DNA of 64,000 bases from 40CM-2-70-7 sp035631315 (GTDB lineage: Bacteria > Gemmatimonadota > Gemmatimonadetes > Gemmatimonadales > GWC2-71-9), in NCBI GenBank assembly GCA_035631315.1, contig DASQIZ010000109.1, forward strand, positions 1-64,000, read 5' to 3'. The notes under the pieces were generated by a model. That model worked only from the letters and a program-made list of their open reading frames with translations. It had not been told where the DNA came from and made no database searches. Below, one piece after another: positions 1 through 8,319 of this stretch. Within the stretch, counting starts at the first letter, position 1. Each line of letters opens with the position of its first letter. The translations under genes and the position numbers were made by a program.

Positions 1-257
1 AAACCGCGGAGCGCCTGGTGCTTGAACTGGCCGACAAGGTGGGCGACTTTGTGGAAGGTGGCGCCACCGGCGCCGCGCCCGCACCGCTGGCCGGCGGCGC
101 GCGGGCCGCGCGCCAGGCACTCGAGCGATTGGGCTATTCGCCCGCGGAATCGGACCGGGCGGTGCGACGTGCCCTCACGGAATCGGGGACCCCCGCCGAT
201 GCGGACGGCACCGAGCCGCTGGTGCGACGGGCCCTGCAACTCCTCACCCACGGATGA
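1..257 (+). CDS. ruvA: Holliday junction helicase subunit RuvA, C-terminal part
   Basis: The reading frame is open from base 3 and lacks its start, so only the last 84 or so residues are here. They begin TAERLVLELADKVGDF, the helix after the second helix-hairpin-helix of RuvA. An Ala/Gly/Pro linker follows, then a small three-helix end (ARQALERLGYSPAESDRAV) that matches domain III, the flexible module which binds RuvB. RuvA tetramers hold the four-way junction while RuvB drives branch migration. The stop overlaps the next start as ATGA, and ruvB follows one small gene later. Identification rests on the C-terminal motifs and on the ruvB neighbour. Confidence 0.93.
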   Translation, partial: TAERLVLELADKVGDFVEGGATGAAPAPLAGGARAARQALERLGYSPAESDRAVRRALTESGTPADADGTEPLVRRALQLLTHG

Positions 258-427
258 CGATGAAGACCGCCGAGTGGATCTGTACGCGTTGTGGCAGCAC
301 CAACCGCCGTCTCGTCGAGGACGGTGACCGGCACGCCACCGATGCCTGCGTGACGTGCCACACCCGTCATGACATCGAGTCCGACGCGCGCCCCGTCCGC
401 TGGCAGGCCCGGCCCCACGGCACGTGA
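254..427 (+). CDS. 57-residue zinc-ribbon protein between ruvA and ruvB
   Basis: This small gene fills the space between ruvA and ruvB exactly. Its ATG overlaps the ruvA stop (ATGA at 254-257) and its TGA overlaps the ruvB GTG start (GTGA at 424-427). The product begins MTMKTAEWICTRCG and has two CxxC pairs (Cys10/Cys13 and Cys32/Cys35) about 18 residues apart, the layout of a single zinc ribbon, followed by a basic, Pro/Arg-rich tail. It has no signal peptide or membrane segment. The coupled overlaps on both sides argue that it is translated with the Ruv proteins. I do not recognise a family. A nucleic-acid or protein-binding role is a guess from the fold. Confidence 0.8.
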   Translation: MTMKTAEWICTRCGSTNRRLVEDGDRHATDACVTCHTRHDIESDARPVRWQARPHGT

Positions 428-1455
428 GCCGGCCTGAAGTCACCACCCCCGAAGCGCTGCCGGACGAGCGGCTTTCCGACGCCGCACTCCGGCCCTCCCG
501 GCTCGATGAGTTCGTCGGACAGCCGAAGGTCAAGGAGTCGCTGCAGATCGCGATCGACGCCGCGCGCCGACGCCGCGAACCCCTCGACCACACCCTCTTC
601 TTCGGCCCACCGGGACTCGGAAAGACGACGCTCGGGCTCTTGATGGCGAAGGAGATGGGCGTCGAGATCCGCATCACGTCGGGCCCCGTCCTGGAACGCC
701 CTGGCGATTTGGTAGGGATGCTCACGAACCTCAAAGCGGGCGACATCCTCTTCATCGATGAGATCCACCGCCTGCGCCCGGCACTCGAGGAGTTTCTGTA
801 CCCGGCCATGGAGGAGTTCCGGGTGGATGTCCGCATCGCGGATGGTCCGCACGCCCAGAGCCTGCCGATGGCGCTGGAACGGTTCACGCTGATCGGCGCG
901 ACGACCCGGTTCGGCCTGCTGACGCCGCCGATGCGCGCGCGGTTCGGGCTGGTCGAGCGGCTGTCGTACTATCCGCCCGACGACCTGACGCATATCCTCT
1001 CGCGGTCGGCGAAGATCCTCGAGGTCCCCGCGGATGCGTCGGGCGTCGCGGAAATCGCACGCCGGAGCCGCGGTACGCCGCGGGTCGCCAATCGCCTGCT
1101 CAAGCGGGTGCGGGACTTCGCGCAGGTCAGAGCCGGGGGCAAGATCACCGGGCCGGTGGCGAAGGACGCACTGGCGCGCCTCGACGTCGACGAGTTCGGT
1201 CTCGACGACATGGATGCACGGCTCCTGAAGACCATCATCGAGCAATTCTCGGGCGGGCCGGTGGGGCTCACGACCATCGCCGCGGCGGTGGGTGAGGACC
1301 CGAGCACCCTCGAAGAGGTCTACGAGCCCTTCCTCATGCAGCAGGGATTCCTGGCCCGCACGCCCCGGGGCCGCTGCGCCACGGCCGCCGCGTACCGGCA
1401 TTTCGGATTCCCCCCTCCCGCCACGCCCGAGCAGCCGAGCATCTTCGACGGGTGA
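424..1455 (+). CDS. ruvB: Holliday junction branch-migration ATPase RuvB
   Basis: RuvB is the AAA+ motor that forms hexameric rings on both sides of a RuvA-bound junction and pumps DNA through it. The 343-residue length is normal for the family. Visible motifs are Walker A (GPPGLGKTT, residues 61-69), Walker B (IDEIH, 111-115), the sensor/arginine-finger stretch around residues 156-173 (GATTRFGLLTPPMRARFG), and the C-terminal winged helix ending GRCATAAAYRHFGF. The GTG start at 424 overlaps the stop of the zinc-ribbon gene by four bases, and the stop overlaps queA in the same way, so the genes are probably co-translated. ruvC is not in the window. Confidence 0.98.
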   Translation: MSRPEVTTPEALPDERLSDAALRPSRLDEFVGQPKVKESLQIAIDAARRRREPLDHTLFFGPPGLGKTTLGLLMAKEMGVEIRITSGPVLERPGDLVGMLTNLKAGDILFIDEIHRLRPALEEFLYPAMEEFRVDVRIADGPHAQSLPMALERFTLIGATTRFGLLTPPMRARFGLVERLSYYPPDDLTHILSRSAKILEVPADASGVAEIARRSRGTPRVANRLLKRVRDFAQVRAGGKITGPVAKDALARLDVDEFGLDDMDARLLKTIIEQFSGGPVGLTTIAAAVGEDPSTLEEVYEPFLMQQGFLARTPRGRCATAAAYRHFGFPPPATPEQPSIFDG

Positions 1456-2489
1456 CGAGCTCCCTCCGTACCGGTGACTTTGACTACGTCCTGCCGCCGG
1501 AACTCATCGCTCAAGCTCCCCTCGCCGACCGCTCCGCGTCCCGACTGCTGGTGCTGGACCGTGCGCGGGGGACGATGGCGCATCAGCATTTCCGCGATCT
1601 TCCGGACCTGATCGCGCCTCGGGACGTTTTGGTTCTCAATGCGTCCCGGGTCATCCCGGCTCGCTTGCACGGGAAACGGGAGTCTGGAAACGAAGCGGAG
1701 ATCCTCCTGGTGAAGGATCTCGGCGATGGTACCTGGGAAGCGATGGGTCATCCGGGGGGCAAGCTCAAGCCGGGACGCCGAGTCACGTTCGGCGAAGACG
1801 CGGGCGTCGAAATCCTCGAGGTGCTCGGTGGCGGTCTGCGCCGGGTGCGGTTCACCGGCGCACTCAACGCGCGCGCCACGCTGGCGAAGTACGGCGAAGT
1901 CCCCCTGCCCCCGTACATCACACGCGCACCGGACGCGGCCGACAAGGAGCGGTACCAGACCGTCTACGCCGCGCATGATGGCAGCGTGGCCGCTCCGACC
2001 GCGGGATTGCATTTCACCCCCGAAGTCCTGACCGCGATCCGCGACCGGGGCACCTCGATCGTCACACTCGATCTGCATGTCGGGCCGGGGACGTTCCGGC
2101 CGGTCGAAGTCGACGACCCTGCCGGCCACGTCATGCATCCCGAGACCTACGCCGTGTCTCGCGAGACGGCCGAGGAAATCAACGATCGGCGGGCCGTCGG
2201 AGGGCGGATCTGGGCCGTGGGCACGACGGTCGTCCGGACCCTCGAAACGGTCGCGGGCGATTCCGGCCGCGTGCGCGCCGGGGCGGGAGAGACGCGCGCC
2301 TTCATCCGCCCGCCCTATCACTTCAGGGCAGTGGACCACATGGTCACCAACTTCCATCTTCCCCGCTCCACACTGCTCATGCTGGTCTGCGCGTTCGGGG
2401 GGATGGAGCCGGTGCTCAAGGCCTATCGGACCGCCGTGGAGATGGAATACCGGTTCTACAGTTACGGGGACGCGATGGTGATGGTGTGA
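1452..2489 (+). CDS. queA: S-adenosylmethionine:tRNA ribosyltransferase-isomerase QueA
   Basis: QueA transfers and rearranges the ribosyl part of SAM onto preQ1 at position 34 of queuosine tRNAs, giving epoxyqueuosine. The 345-residue product is full length. It shows the family's opening FDYVLPPELIAQ, the DVLVLNASRVIPARL block, the DGSVAAPTAGLHFT block, LHVGPGTFRPV and the C-terminal NFHLPRSTLLMLVCAF. The GTG start overlaps the ruvB stop as GTGA, and the stop overlaps tgt by four bases. Direct coupling to tgt places two consecutive steps of queuosine synthesis in one transcript. The earlier preQ1 synthesis genes and queG/queH are absent from the window. Confidence 0.97.
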   Translation: MTSSLRTGDFDYVLPPELIAQAPLADRSASRLLVLDRARGTMAHQHFRDLPDLIAPRDVLVLNASRVIPARLHGKRESGNEAEILLVKDLGDGTWEAMGHPGGKLKPGRRVTFGEDAGVEILEVLGGGLRRVRFTGALNARATLAKYGEVPLPPYITRAPDAADKERYQTVYAAHDGSVAAPTAGLHFTPEVLTAIRDRGTSIVTLDLHVGPGTFRPVEVDDPAGHVMHPETYAVSRETAEEINDRRAVGGRIWAVGTTVVRTLETVAGDSGRVRAGAGETRAFIRPPYHFRAVDHMVTNFHLPRSTLLMLVCAFGGMEPVLKAYRTAVEMEYRFYSYGDAMVMV

Positions 2490-3658
2490 GCGAGGCTCCC
2501 TTCCGGGGAATCCAAGGAGCCCGGTTGTTCGAATTTCGTATTGACTCGACTTCCGGTTCGGCGCGCGCCGGGATACTCACCCTGCCCCATGGCGTGGTGG
2601 AAACGCCGGCGTTCATGCCCGTCGGCACCCAGGGCACCGTCCGCGCGCTCTCTCCGCTCGACCTTGCAAACATCGGCGCGGGCCTCGTGCTGGCGAACAC
2701 CTACCACCTCCACGTGCGTCCCGGTGAAGACACCGTGGCGAAGCTCGGCGGGCTCCACCGCTTCATGTCGTGGAGCGGCCCCTTGCTCACCGACTCCGGC
2801 GGATTCCAGGTCTTCTCCCTCGAAGGGTCGCGCACGGTCGACGAGGATGGCGTCGAGTTCCAGAGTCACGTGGATGGCGGCCGCCGGCGCCTCACGCCCG
2901 AGCGCGCCATGGAAATTCAGTGGACCCTCGGCGCCGACATCGCGATGGCGTTCGATCACGTGGCCCCGGGAAGAGTGGATGCGTCGGCCAGCCGCGACGC
3001 CCTCGAGCGGACCCTGCGCTGGCTCGAACGGTGCGCCAGGCGGCACGCGACCCTGACGAAGGACGCGCCGGGTAGACAGACGCTCTGGCCAATCGTGCAG
3101 GGCGGAACGCACATCGACCTGAGGCGCGAGTCGCTCGACGGCACCATGGCTCTTGGCGATTGGACTGGAATCGCCGTCGGGGGCCTGTCGGTGGGCGAGC
3201 CGAAGCCCGAGATGTACGAGACCCTGTCGCAGCTCTCGCCCCGGCTCCCCCCTGCCATTCCCCGCTATCTTATGGGCGTCGGATTCCCGGAAGACTTGGT
3301 GGAAGGCGTGCTGCGCGGCATCGACTTGTTCGACTGCGTGGCGCCTACACGGAACGGGCGGAACGGGTCGGCATTCACCGACGACGGCGTGGTCAATATC
3401 CGGAACGCCGCCTGGAAGGACGATCCGTCGCCACTCGACGCCGCGTGCGACTGTGAGACGTGCACCCGCTATTCCCGCGGGTACCTGCGTCATCTCTTCG
3501 CCGCGGAGGAGCTCCTGGGGCTCCGGCTGTTGTCGCTGCACAACCTGCGGTACTTGATCCGGCTCGCGGGCGCGATGCGTCACGCCATCCGGCAGGGCAA
3601 CCTGGATTCGTGGGCCGCCGAATGGCGGCTCCGCTACCTCAACTCGGGAACGGTCTGA
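2486..3658 (+). CDS. tgt: Queuine/preQ1 tRNA-guanine transglycosylase
   Basis: Tgt swaps guanine-34 for preQ1 in the anticodon of Asn, Asp, His and Tyr tRNAs. The 390-residue protein carries the TIM-barrel active-site pieces: DSGGFQVFSL with Asp103, the nucleophile segment FDCVAPTRNGRNG with Asp283, and the zinc site Cys321/Cys323/Cys326 (CDCETC) with His352 in LLSLHNL. The stretch that commonly reads FDECTP is FDHVAP here (residues 156-161), a modest variation in a substrate-side loop. The start overlaps the queA stop by four bases. The stop lies three bases before yajC. Confidence 0.97.
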   Translation: MSEAPFRGIQGARLFEFRIDSTSGSARAGILTLPHGVVETPAFMPVGTQGTVRALSPLDLANIGAGLVLANTYHLHVRPGEDTVAKLGGLHRFMSWSGPLLTDSGGFQVFSLEGSRTVDEDGVEFQSHVDGGRRRLTPERAMEIQWTLGADIAMAFDHVAPGRVDASASRDALERTLRWLERCARRHATLTKDAPGRQTLWPIVQGGTHIDLRRESLDGTMALGDWTGIAVGGLSVGEPKPEMYETLSQLSPRLPPAIPRYLMGVGFPEDLVEGVLRGIDLFDCVAPTRNGRNGSAFTDDGVVNIRNAAWKDDPSPLDAACDCETCTRYSRGYLRHLFAAEELLGLRLLSLHNLRYLIRLAGAMRHAIRQGNLDSWAAEWRLRYLNSGTV

Positions 3659-3661
3659 TTC

Positions 3662-3991
3662 ATGCACGGCATCCTCGCGGTGTTCGCCCCATCCGGTCAG
3701 GCCGGCACGCAGCCGATGTTCGTCTTGATCATCCAGTTCGCGGCCATTGGCGGCATCCTGTACTTCCTGCTGATCCGCCCGTCACGGCAGCAGCAGAAGA
3801 AGCATCAGGAGCTCCTCGCCTCGCTCCAGAAGGGCGATCAGGTCGTGACGTCGGGGGGTATCATCGGCGAGGTGATCTTCCTGAAGGAAAGCGAAGTGAC
3901 CATCAAGAGCGCCGAGTCGCGTCTGGTGGTGGCGCGCAGCAACATCACGGCGATCCTGAACCGCGACACCGACGGGGCCAAGAAGGCGTGA
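3662..3991 (+). CDS. yajC: Preprotein translocase accessory subunit YajC
   Basis: YajC is a small single-pass membrane protein associated with SecDF of the Sec translocon. The 109-residue product has one hydrophobic segment (about residues 20-43, FVLIIQFAAIGGILYFLLIRP) followed by the family's RPSRQQQKKHQELLASLQKGDQVVTSGGIIG block and a charged cytoplasmic end. This placement after tgt is widespread in bacteria. Often secD and secF follow, but here def comes next, so SecDF must be encoded elsewhere. The stop overlaps the def start as GTGA. Confidence 0.95.
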   Translation: MHGILAVFAPSGQAGTQPMFVLIIQFAAIGGILYFLLIRPSRQQQKKHQELLASLQKGDQVVTSGGIIGEVIFLKESEVTIKSAESRLVVARSNITAILNRDTDGAKKA

Positions 3992-4536
3992 GCATCCGGT
4001 CCCTCCACGTCCTCGGCTCGCCGGTCCTGCGCGAGCGCGCCAAGCCGGTGCCGGCGGTGGATGACACCGTCCGTACGTTCGTGGACGATCTCTTCGACAC
4101 GATGCGCGCCGCGAAGGGCGTCGGACTCGCCGCCAACCAGGTCGGCGTGGCCTTGCGCGTCGCGGTGGTGGACGTGGGCGAGGAGACCCCGGATCCCTTG
4201 GTGCTCATCAACCCCGTCGTCACGCCGCGCGGAGACCTGGTTGAGACAGCCGAAGAAGGGTGCCTCTCCATCCCGGACATCTTCGCCGAAGTCGACCGCC
4301 CGGTGGACATCACGCTCGAGGCGTTCGACCGCGACGGCAAGCCGTACAAGATGGAGATCTCGGGCTACAAAGCGCGCGCCGTGCAGCACGAAGTCGATCA
4401 TCTCGACGGCGTCCTGTTCCTCGATCATCTCACCGCGGTCAAGCGCGCGTCCCTCATGTCCAAGTGGCGCCGCGCACGGAAGGGGCAGACCGGCTACGTG
4501 AAGGAGGTCGTTCCGGAGCCGGCGGGCGAGCTCTAG
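3988..4536 (+). CDS. def: Peptide deformylase
   Basis: Def removes the N-formyl group from new polypeptides. The chosen GTG at 3988 overlaps the yajC stop and gives a normal 182-residue protein. A far longer reading of the same frame would run through tgt and is discarded. The three metal-site motifs are present: GVGLAANQ (residues 44-51), EGCLSIP with Cys92, and HEVDH (134-138) with both metal-binding His and the catalytic Glu. The stop TAG shares its last base with the fmt GTG, giving the usual def-fmt pair in which formylation and deformylation are co-expressed. Confidence 0.97.
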   Translation: MSIRSLHVLGSPVLRERAKPVPAVDDTVRTFVDDLFDTMRAAKGVGLAANQVGVALRVAVVDVGEETPDPLVLINPVVTPRGDLVETAEEGCLSIPDIFAEVDRPVDITLEAFDRDGKPYKMEISGYKARAVQHEVDHLDGVLFLDHLTAVKRASLMSKWRRARKGQTGYVKEVVPEPAGEL

Positions 4537-5459
4537 TGCGGGTCGTATTTTTCGGCACGCCGGAGTTCGCGGTGCCGTCCCTCCTCGCGCTGGTGGGCGA
4601 AGGGTTCGACGTGGCGGCCGTCGTCACCCAACCGGACAGGCCGCAGGGCCGTTCCCGTTCGACTCTCGTTGCGTCGCCGGTCAAGGCGGCCGCCATCGCG
4701 GAAAGCCTTCCCGTCCTGCAACCCAAGCGGCCCAAGGATCCGGAATTCGTCGCCGAGCTGAAGACGCTCAATCCCGATGTGGGCGTCGTCGTCGCCTACG
4801 GCCACATCCTGACCCCCGAGCTGCTCGCCGTGCCCCGCCTCGGCATGGTCAACGTGCACCCCTCGCTCCTGCCCGACCTCCGTGGTGCCGCGCCGATCGA
4901 GTGGGCGATCCTGAACGGACTCGGCAAGACGGGCATGACCATCATGCAGATGGAAGCGGGACTCGATTCGGGGCCCATCCTCCATCAGATCCCGGTGTCC
5001 CTGCCCGACGGCATCACGGGCGGTGAGCTCTCGGAGCACCTGGCTGAAGTCGGCGCGCAGGCGCTGATCGAGACGCTCGCGATGATGGCGAGCGATGGGC
5101 TCAAGCCCGTCCCGCAGCATCACGACCGCGCGACCTATGCCCCGAAGCTCACGCGGGAGACCGGTCACATCACCTGGGACCGGGATGCGGTCACCGTGCG
5201 CCATGTGATCCAGGCACTCGACCCAAAGCCCGGGGCATGGACGACGCTCGAGGGGCTCGAGGTGAAGCTCTTCGGTGCGTCGCCCACTGACGGGAAGGGT
5301 GTCCCCGGCGAGGTGCTCCGGGCCGAACGCGACCTCGTCGTCGCCACCGGCACGGGCGCGCTCTCGATCGCCGACGTTCAGCCCGCCGGGAAACCGCGCA
5401 TGGGCGCGCTCGACTGGATCCGCGGCCGCGGCGTGCGTGCCGGTCAGCGGATGGTGTGA
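4536..5459 (+). CDS. fmt: Methionyl-tRNA formyltransferase
   Basis: Fmt formylates initiator Met-tRNA using 10-formyltetrahydrofolate. The 307-residue protein starts RVVFFGTPEFAVPSLLAL and has the folate-site block NVHPSLLPDLRGAAPI (His108) and the catalytic Asp144 in GMTIMQMEAGLDSGP. A C-terminal OB-like domain covers about residues 205-307. The GTG start at 4536 overlaps the def stop by one base. An in-frame upstream extension would lie inside def and lacks family similarity. The stop overlaps the first possible start of the thiamine gene. Confidence 0.97.
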   Translation: MRVVFFGTPEFAVPSLLALVGEGFDVAAVVTQPDRPQGRSRSTLVASPVKAAAIAESLPVLQPKRPKDPEFVAELKTLNPDVGVVVAYGHILTPELLAVPRLGMVNVHPSLLPDLRGAAPIEWAILNGLGKTGMTIMQMEAGLDSGPILHQIPVSLPDGITGGELSEHLAEVGAQALIETLAMMASDGLKPVPQHHDRATYAPKLTRETGHITWDRDAVTVRHVIQALDPKPGAWTTLEGLEVKLFGASPTDGKGVPGEVLRAERDLVVATGTGALSIADVQPAGKPRMGALDWIRGRGVRAGQRMV

Positions 5460-6085
5460 CCGGACGCCGGATGTCGGAGCTCCCTCGGCTCCACGCCATC
5501 ACCGATGAACGGATCGCCCGCCTGCCCGACCTCGAAGACCGGTCGCGGGCGCTCGGCGCCACCGGCTCCCTGGCACTTCATGCCCGCGGTCATTCACTCA
5601 CCGGCCGTGACCACCTCGCACTCGCGCGCGTGCTGTCCTCCGCCGCGGCCGGCCGCGTGTTCATCAACGACCGTCTCGATGTCGCACTCGCGGTGGAAGC
5701 GGCGGGAGTTCAGCTGTCCGGTCTTGGCCTGTCACCCAAGGAAGCCCGTCGCCTGCGCCACGATTGGTGGATTGGCGTATCGGTCCACACCCCCGAGGAA
5801 GCCGCAGCCGCGCGAGACTTGGGGGCCGACTATCTTTTGGTAGGGCCTGTCTTTGCGACTCCCACGCACCCGGAAGCACGACCCCTGGGCGTGGAGGGAC
5901 TGGCCCGGTTCACCCCGCTCGGAGTCCCCGTAGTCGCGATTGGGGGGATCAGCCGGACCAACGCGCGGGAAGTGGTGGCTGGAGGTGCGCATGGGTTGGC
6001 GGTGATCCGCGCCCTGTGGGACGCTCCGGACCCCGGCCGCGCGGCGCAGGAGATAATGAAGGAGATCGCGTGGAAATCGTCGTGA
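5456..6085 (+). CDS. thiE: Thiamine phosphate synthase/TenI family protein
   Basis: This is a TIM-barrel protein of the ThiE/TenI family. ThiE joins HMP-PP and thiazole phosphate to give thiamine phosphate, while TenI relatives aromatise the thiazole. Seen here are LHARGHSLTGR, FINDRLDVALA, GVQLSG, the family's GADYLLVGPVFATPTH phosphate-loop block and the C-terminal VVAIGGIS. The fit to both branches is incomplete: LSGLGLSP replaces the common HLGQxDLP. The GTG at 5456 overlaps fmt by four bases, and an ATG at 5471 (MSELPRLHAITD) is an equally good start. ThiS and thiG follow, supporting a thiazole or coupling role. No TPP riboswitch precedes it. Confidence 0.82.
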   Translation: MTGRRMSELPRLHAITDERIARLPDLEDRSRALGATGSLALHARGHSLTGRDHLALARVLSSAAAGRVFINDRLDVALAVEAAGVQLSGLGLSPKEARRLRHDWWIGVSVHTPEEAAAARDLGADYLLVGPVFATPTHPEARPLGVEGLARFTPLGVPVVAIGGISRTNAREVVAGGAHGLAVIRALWDAPDPGRAAQEIMKEIAWKSS

Positions 6086-6270
6086 ATGGAGAGCCGCGCA
6101 CGGTAGGGGCGGGAGCGACACTCCTGGAACTCTTGAACACATGGTCCCTGGATCCCAGGGCCGTCGTGGTTGAACACAACCGGAAGATCGTCCGCCGTCC
6201 TTCACTCGGAGACGTGCGCGTCGAGCCCGGCGACAAAATCGAGCTGGTGCAGTTCGTAGGAGGTGGGTGA
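6070..6270 (+). CDS. thiS: Sulfur carrier protein ThiS
   Basis: ThiS is the ubiquitin-fold carrier that receives sulfur as a C-terminal thiocarboxylate and donates it to ThiG. The GTG at 6070 lies inside the end of thiE, a 16-base overlap, and gives 66 residues starting VEIVVNGEPRTV and ending VQFVGGG. The terminal Gly-Gly is the functional end. The stop TGA overlaps the ATG of thiG (TGATG). The adenylating enzyme ThiF and thiH/thiO are not nearby. Confidence 0.94.
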   Translation: MEIVVNGEPRTVGAGATLLELLNTWSLDPRAVVVEHNRKIVRRPSLGDVRVEPGDKIELVQFVGGG

Positions 6271-7043
6271 TGGACACTCCCTTCGTCGTGGGCGGTCAGA
6301 CCTTCCGCTCCCGCCTGATGATCGGTACCGGGAAATACCGGGACCACGAGACCATGGTCCGCGCCATCGAGGCGACCGGCGCGGAGGTCGTCACCGTCGC
6401 GGTGCGGCGGGTGGATCTCGATCGCACCGCCGACGGCAGCATCCTCAAGTACCTCGACCCGAAGCGGTTCTTCCTGCTCGCCAACACCGCGGGCTGCTAC
6501 AGCGCCGACGAAGCGGTCCGCTACGCGCGCCTCGCCCGTGAGGCAGGGTTCAATGACTTCGTGAAGCTCGAAGTCATCGGAGACCAGGAAACCCTGCTCC
6601 CCGATGTCGCCGGCCTGCTCGAAGCCGCCCGCACACTGGTCGCCGAGGGGTTCAAGGTGCTGGCGTACACCAACGAAGACTTGATCACGGCCTTGCGGCT
6701 CGAAGAGGCCGGCTGCGCGGCTGTCATGCCGCTCGCCTCCCCCATCGGCTCCGGGCTCGGGCTCCTCAATCCCGTCAGCGTGCGCACGATCAAGCGGCGG
6801 CTGAAAGTGCCGGTGATCGTCGACGCCGGCGTGGGAACGGCATCGGACGCGTGCGTGACGATGGAGCAGGGCGTGGATGGCATCCTGATGAACACCGCCG
6901 TGGCGGCCGCACAGAATCCCGTGCAGATGGGCCACGCCATGCGGCTTGCCGTGGAAGCGGGACGGGCCGCGTACCTGGCGGGCCGGATGCCGAAGCGCGA
7001 CGTGGCAGTGCCGTCCTCCCCCACCGAGGGCATGCTGGATTAA
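6270..7043 (+). CDS. thiG: Thiazole synthase ThiG
   Basis: ThiG builds the thiazole phosphate ring of thiamine from deoxyxylulose phosphate, dehydroglycine and ThiS thiocarboxylate. The 257-residue barrel has FRSRLMIGTGKY at the start, the Schiff-base lysine in VKLEVIGD, and the phosphate-binding VPVIVDAGVGTASDA. A GTG at 6267 is also in frame, but the ATG at 6270 sits six bases after a strong AGGAGG (6258-6263) and overlaps the thiS stop by one base, so it is preferred. ThiE, ThiS and ThiG form a thiamine subcluster inserted between fmt and rsmB. Confidence 0.96.
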   Translation: MDTPFVVGGQTFRSRLMIGTGKYRDHETMVRAIEATGAEVVTVAVRRVDLDRTADGSILKYLDPKRFFLLANTAGCYSADEAVRYARLAREAGFNDFVKLEVIGDQETLLPDVAGLLEAARTLVAEGFKVLAYTNEDLITALRLEEAGCAAVMPLASPIGSGLGLLNPVSVRTIKRRLKVPVIVDAGVGTASDACVTMEQGVDGILMNTAVAAAQNPVQMGHAMRLAVEAGRAAYLAGRMPKRDVAVPSSPTEGMLD

Positions 7044-8319
7044 CGACGCGACCGCGGCGCGCCGGGCGGCGCTCGCGATTCTCCGCGCCGTCGGCCGTGG
7101 TGTTCCATTCGACCAGGCCCGCGACCGGGCGGTGGCAACGCTCGAGCCCCGGGATCGCCGGCTCGCGCACGAACTGGCCGCCGGTGTCCTGCGCCGCCGC
7201 GCCGAGCTGGACCGGACGCTCGATCTGTCCCGTACCGATCCCCGCCTCCATGACGTCCTCCGCCTCGGCGCGTATCAGCTCCGCTGGCTCGATCGCGTGC
7301 CCGCGCACGCCGCGGTCTCCACCAGCGTGGAGCTCGCACGCGAAACCGCCGGCGAAGCGGCCAGCGGCTATGTCAACCAGGCACTCCGCCGGCTGGGCGA
7401 GCGCCCCGCGGCCCCGATCGATGACGGGCCGACGCACCCGGAGTGGCTGCTGCGCCGTTGGACTGAGCGGTACGGCCAGCAGGGAGCAGCGCGCCTCGCG
7501 GAATGGAACGACGCTCATCCGCCGCTCACGCTGCAGGCCGCACGCTGGGACCAGGTGGTGCTCTCCAAGCGTCTGATCGAAGCCGGGCTGACCGTCGAAC
7601 ACGCGCCCGGGGACGCGGGGCTCCGAGTCGGGAAGCGCGGGCAGGACGAGACCCTGTCCCCGCGTGAGTTCCCCGGATTCGACGAGGGTGCCTTCATCGT
7701 TCAGGACGCTTCGGCCCAGCTGGTGTGTCGCTTTGCCGGAATTCCCGCCGGAGCGCGGGTGTACGACGCGTGCGCGGCGCCGGGGGGCAAGGCCATCGTC
7801 CTGGAACGGCGGGGTGCCCGCGTGGTGGCGGGAGACGCCCGGCGGGAGCGACTGGCGCGATTACGCGAGAACCTTACGCGGGCCGGAGTGGCAATTCAGG
7901 TGCTTTGCGCTGATCTTCTTTCCGCGCCCTTCCCGAATGACAGCTGGGACGCAGTGGTGGTGGACGCGCCCTGCACCGCCACCGGCACCATGGCCCGTCA
8001 TCCGGATGCGCGGTGGCGGATCACACCCGAGGCTATCGAGCGCGCCGCGATCCGGCAGCGTGAGCTGCTGCGCGCCGCGGCGCGGCTGATCCGGCCTGGC
8101 GGTACGCTGGTGTATGCAACCTGCTCGCTGGAACCTGAGGAGAATGAAGCGATCGTGGAGGACTTCCTGACGCACGCGCGGAGCTTCGGCCGTGCCCCGG
8201 TGCCCGATGCGGTTCCGGACGCGCGCGCGTTGCTCACGCCCGCCGGGGACCTCCATACCCTGCCGCACCGCGATCACATGGACGGCGCGTTCGCCGCCCG
8301 CCTCGAGCGCGCCCGCTGA
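7039..8319 (+). CDS. rsmB: 16S rRNA (cytosine-967-C5)-methyltransferase RsmB, start uncertain
   Basis: RsmB methylates C967 of 16S rRNA. It has an N-terminal NusB-like RNA-binding domain (about residues 1-135) and a Rossmann methyltransferase domain. That domain has SAM motif ACAAPGGKA, catalytic motif DAPCTATGTMARHP and the second cysteine in YATCSLEPEENE. Family similarity begins right at the end of thiG, yet no ATG, GTG or TTG occurs in frame there. The only nearby candidate is ATT at 7039, which shares one base with the thiG TAA and follows GAGGG (7026-7030). The alternative is ATG 6946, which would overlap thiG by 98 bases and add 31 unconserved residues. I annotate the ATT with caution. 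Confidence 0.9.
   Translation: MNDATAARRAALAILRAVGRGVPFDQARDRAVATLEPRDRRLAHELAAGVLRRRAELDRTLDLSRTDPRLHDVLRLGAYQLRWLDRVPAHAAVSTSVELARETAGEAASGYVNQALRRLGERPAAPIDDGPTHPEWLLRRWTERYGQQGAARLAEWNDAHPPLTLQAARWDQVVLSKRLIEAGLTVEHAPGDAGLRVGKRGQDETLSPREFPGFDEGAFIVQDASAQLVCRFAGIPAGARVYDACAAPGGKAIVLERRGARVVAGDARRERLARLRENLTRAGVAIQVLCADLLSAPFPNDSWDAVVVDAPCTATGTMARHPDARWRITPEAIERAAIRQRELLRAAARLIRPGGTLVYATCSLEPEENEAIVEDFLTHARSFGRAPVPDAVPDARALLTPAGDLHTLPHRDHMDGAFAARLERAR

Noticed and set aside
367..1401. Long open frames opposite ruvB and many other genes, up to about 400 codons
   Set aside because: They lie antisense or shifted to clear family members, have Arg/Pro/Ala-rich composition typical of GC-rich shadow frames, and show no recognisable domains.
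4260..4535. Extended reading of the fmt frame into def
   Set aside because: The extra part is a shifted reading of def and has no formyltransferase similarity. The GTG at 4536 matches the family start.
5380..5470. TPP riboswitch upstream of thiE-thiS-thiG
   Set aside because: The thiamine genes overlap fmt directly and no THI-box elements or gap exist.
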